The notes under the pieces: model-generated | What the model saw: the letters and a program-made list of their open reading frames with translations, nothing else | The model's database searches: none | What the model was told of the DNA's origin: nothing | Part shown: positions 61,650 through 64,000 of the stretch, one piece after another | Numbering within the stretch: the first letter of the stretch is position 1 | Layout: every line of letters starts with the position of its first letter | Translations under genes and position numbers: made by a program | Assembly: GCA_964247055.1 (NCBI GenBank) | Contig: OZ176053.1 | Location: 11,904,001 to 11,968,000, forward strand | Source of the DNA: Paragordius varius | Lineage: Eukaryota; Nematomorpha | Direction of reading: 5' to 3' | DNA length: 64,000 bases

Positions 61650-63810
61650 TATCATACAAACACAAACTATAAGCTCTAACTAATTCAAGAGCGAATATTC
61701 TTGTGGTTATAGGGGTATTTCCATTTTTAGTTTTAATTAATATAAGCGCGTATGCGGGTACCCATAAGTAAATTTTTTCTACCAACATAAAATTGGGTAA
61801 AATAATGTCCGTAGATCGTTTTTAAAATTAATTTATTATAAATCTAGATCATTATGGTATATGTCTTTTCGTTGATTTTTGTTAATGGTCTTCTTGATAA
61901 ACTAAATTGTAATTTTTTGGTTATAAATAGGCCTATAAGTGATTGAATAATTTTAAAAGAACGGGATATAATCATTTACTATCATTATAAAAATATTTCT
62001 CATATCTTAACAAAATATTACTTACAGTTCTCATAATCATCTAAATATAATTTTCTTTGCCAGTTTACCCATTAAGTTAATAATACTATTTGGCTACTAA
62101 AATTAATGTAAAAAAGGCATTAAAGTTTTACTCATAGTCATACTGCATCTCTTAACATTTATGAAGTAGCTGAATTATAAATCTCAAAGCAAAACTCTCC
62201 GCCAAAATCCTACCGGGACGTTCCTTGTAAGCCAGCGCACACTTAATGGTTCTGTATGAAAAGAAATCTAACATGCTTTAGTAGAGCATTGATGTGTGTA
62301 TAATGTATATTGTAAAAAAAAGTCTTTTTTGAATAATGTAAATATATATTTGGATATTAATGGCGTTCGATTTGTACCAAGAATGTAATATACAATTTAT
62401 TTTAATTGTGTCAATTGCTGAGCCCAAATAATTTTTACTTTACATCCGAACAGAAATCCCTTTGAACTTTAATAATGGTAACTAATTCAACTGTGTCGGC
62501 AAAACGAATTAGCTACGATCATCTGGCACTTTTTCGATTTTATAAAATGTCACCGTCACATTATAATTTATATTTATCTCTATAATAAATACTAAGAACC
62601 ATTTACCATCGTCTGAATGTGGAAAAATTGCAACCATCTCTGTAAATGGCTTTAACACTTCATTACCTTTTCATTTTTTGTCCTATTTTACATTTTGGGG
62701 TATTTTATATTCAGACCTCAATTTTGTAAATACAGTTTTAAAAGTTACTTTATTTAACTATCAAACAACTCATGTCTTATATTACAAAGTTTATATTTTT
62801 TACAGTTTCGAGAGTAGAGTCTAAATTTGAAACAGCTCCAAAACACGGTCGAAAAAAACTACAAAATATATCAAATTTTTGCTCCTAAAATGTAGCATGA
62901 AAGACTTTTAAAGTTATTTATTTACATTTTCCAACCATAATATAAATTTATTTGCAAGTTGCATTCGATTTAAAAAATTAGAAAAAAATGGCGGTAAAAA
63001 AGTTTGAGATAAAATATTTTTATCCATAAAATGCGCCAAAGGCTACAAAAAGATAATTTTAAATTCGACTCAATACGTAAATAGTTTATGATATTCAAAT
63101 TTTTAATCGTTCAGTGATATAAAACTACCCCAAAAGGTAATTGAGTGTTAAACATCAAAACTAAAAACATTATGAATGACACATTTTAATCATCATATGT
63201 GCTTAAGGTAATAAACTACTTATTTAATAATTATATGGTAAATTTGGATCCTAAATATCTAAAATATAGAATGTAAATATTTTTTGTGCGTTTTTTCATC
63301 TATTTTGATGTAGAACTAAAAAATATCCAAATGTTATTTTAAACTATATATATAAAAAATATTTTTTTAGCATTCATATTTTCGCAGGCATTTATGTGCT
63401 TTTTTAGCATTTGCTATAACTTTATATCATTAAATAATATTATCAACCTTTTCATCACAATTTTTGTCGTACAAAATAAGTTAATAAAAAACTCATTAAC
63501 ATAAATAATATATTCTATTGTTATTTTTATAAACATATCTAAATGTATAATTTCTTAGTTTTTTATCAGTTAAGGGTGATATGGTAAATTATTTATAGTC
63601 CGAAAAACCAGTTTATCAATCGCAAAAACATTTTAACTTAAATTTGAACAAAAAAAGACATGAATTGCCTTAGGACATTTTAAACACGACTATATAAATT
63701 ATAATATTATCGATTCATACTTGTTACATCATTCAAAATTTTAAATAATTTTTTATCTTTCATCTAATTCCACTTAGGAATGATCCCATGTCACAAAGTA
63801 AAACATGGCT
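61650..63810 (+). repeat. Dispersed repeat R1, copy without a receptor gene
   Basis: Colinear with 29790-31930 and 36320-38500 (AAACGAATTAGCT near 62503, TTTTACATTTTGGGG near 62687, ACAGCTCCAAAACACG near 62832, GGAATGATCCCATGTCACA near 63778). It also matches the AMN1 intron copy best in its middle part. No receptor frame lies next to it, so R1 spreads independently of the receptor duplication. Confidence 0.65.
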
Positions 63811-64000
63811 TAATATAATATTATTTTTAATATATATATAATATAAACTTTTGATGTAATATTATATTCATGGTTTAATCTGATTATATCAATCCTGTCT
63901 TGTTTATTACAATTTATCATACCATATTTATTTATCTATCTATTGATTTTTTAACAGCGCTTTTAAAGGAAATATTATCCAAATTTATTTTTGAAATAAA
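63811..64000. other. AT-rich window edge
   Basis: Plain AT-rich sequence with a short (TA)n run near 63830. Nothing recognised. Confidence 0.5.

Overview
The window is strongly AT-rich eukaryotic DNA, and its genes are animal-like: a ubiquitin-conjugating enzyme of the UBE2G2 family, an AMN1 leucine-rich-repeat protein, ribosomal protein S26 and three class A-type seven-transmembrane receptors. The multi-exon genes are cut by very short introns (21, 24, 24 and 57 nt), alongside introns of 176 nt to 4 kb. Introns of about 20-30 nt are rare in animals and are best known from dicyemid mesozoans. A dicyemid, or another miniature-intron metazoan, is therefore my leading guess, but it is an inference from intron size only.

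Layout. 1-8.4 kb: two nested Ty3/gypsy LTR elements, a young one (81-4595, near-identical LTRs, 5-bp target duplication) inside the 5' LTR of a much older one. 9.8-16.3 kb: AMN1 on the minus strand, six exons, with nested miniature transposons in its introns. 18.1-19.7 kb: UBE2G2 on the plus strand, five exons. 21.0-21.4 kb: RPS26 on the minus strand, three exons. 22-27.5 kb: DNA-transposon and retroelement debris, including a foldback element whose arms are 21-bp minisatellites, an eroded hAT and a Penelope-like remnant. 27.6-38.5 kb: two diverged copies of a roughly 5-kb segment, each carrying an intact intronless receptor gene on the minus strand. 39.8-54.6 kb: a 62-bp satellite array of nearly 15 kb with higher-order structure and three transposon insertions. 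54.6-57.3 kb: retroelement fragments and a third receptor gene in the opposite orientation. 57.4-61.6 kb: a hAT miniature element and a 3.7-kb hAT holding a head-to-head partial copy of itself. 61.65-63.8 kb: another copy of a roughly 2-kb dispersed repeat (called R1 here) that also lies beside the receptors and inside AMN1.

The three housekeeping genes act in separate processes (protein degradation, an LRR protein of the mitotic-exit type, translation) and form no operon. The receptors are a local lineage-specific expansion, kept open while their flanks have diverged. Paralogous empty sites show that at least two transposons landed in receptor unit 2 after the duplication. All exon models, repeat boundaries and alignments were made by eye. 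Intergenic stretches hold mostly repeat fragments, and I saw no tRNA, rRNA or CRISPR array.
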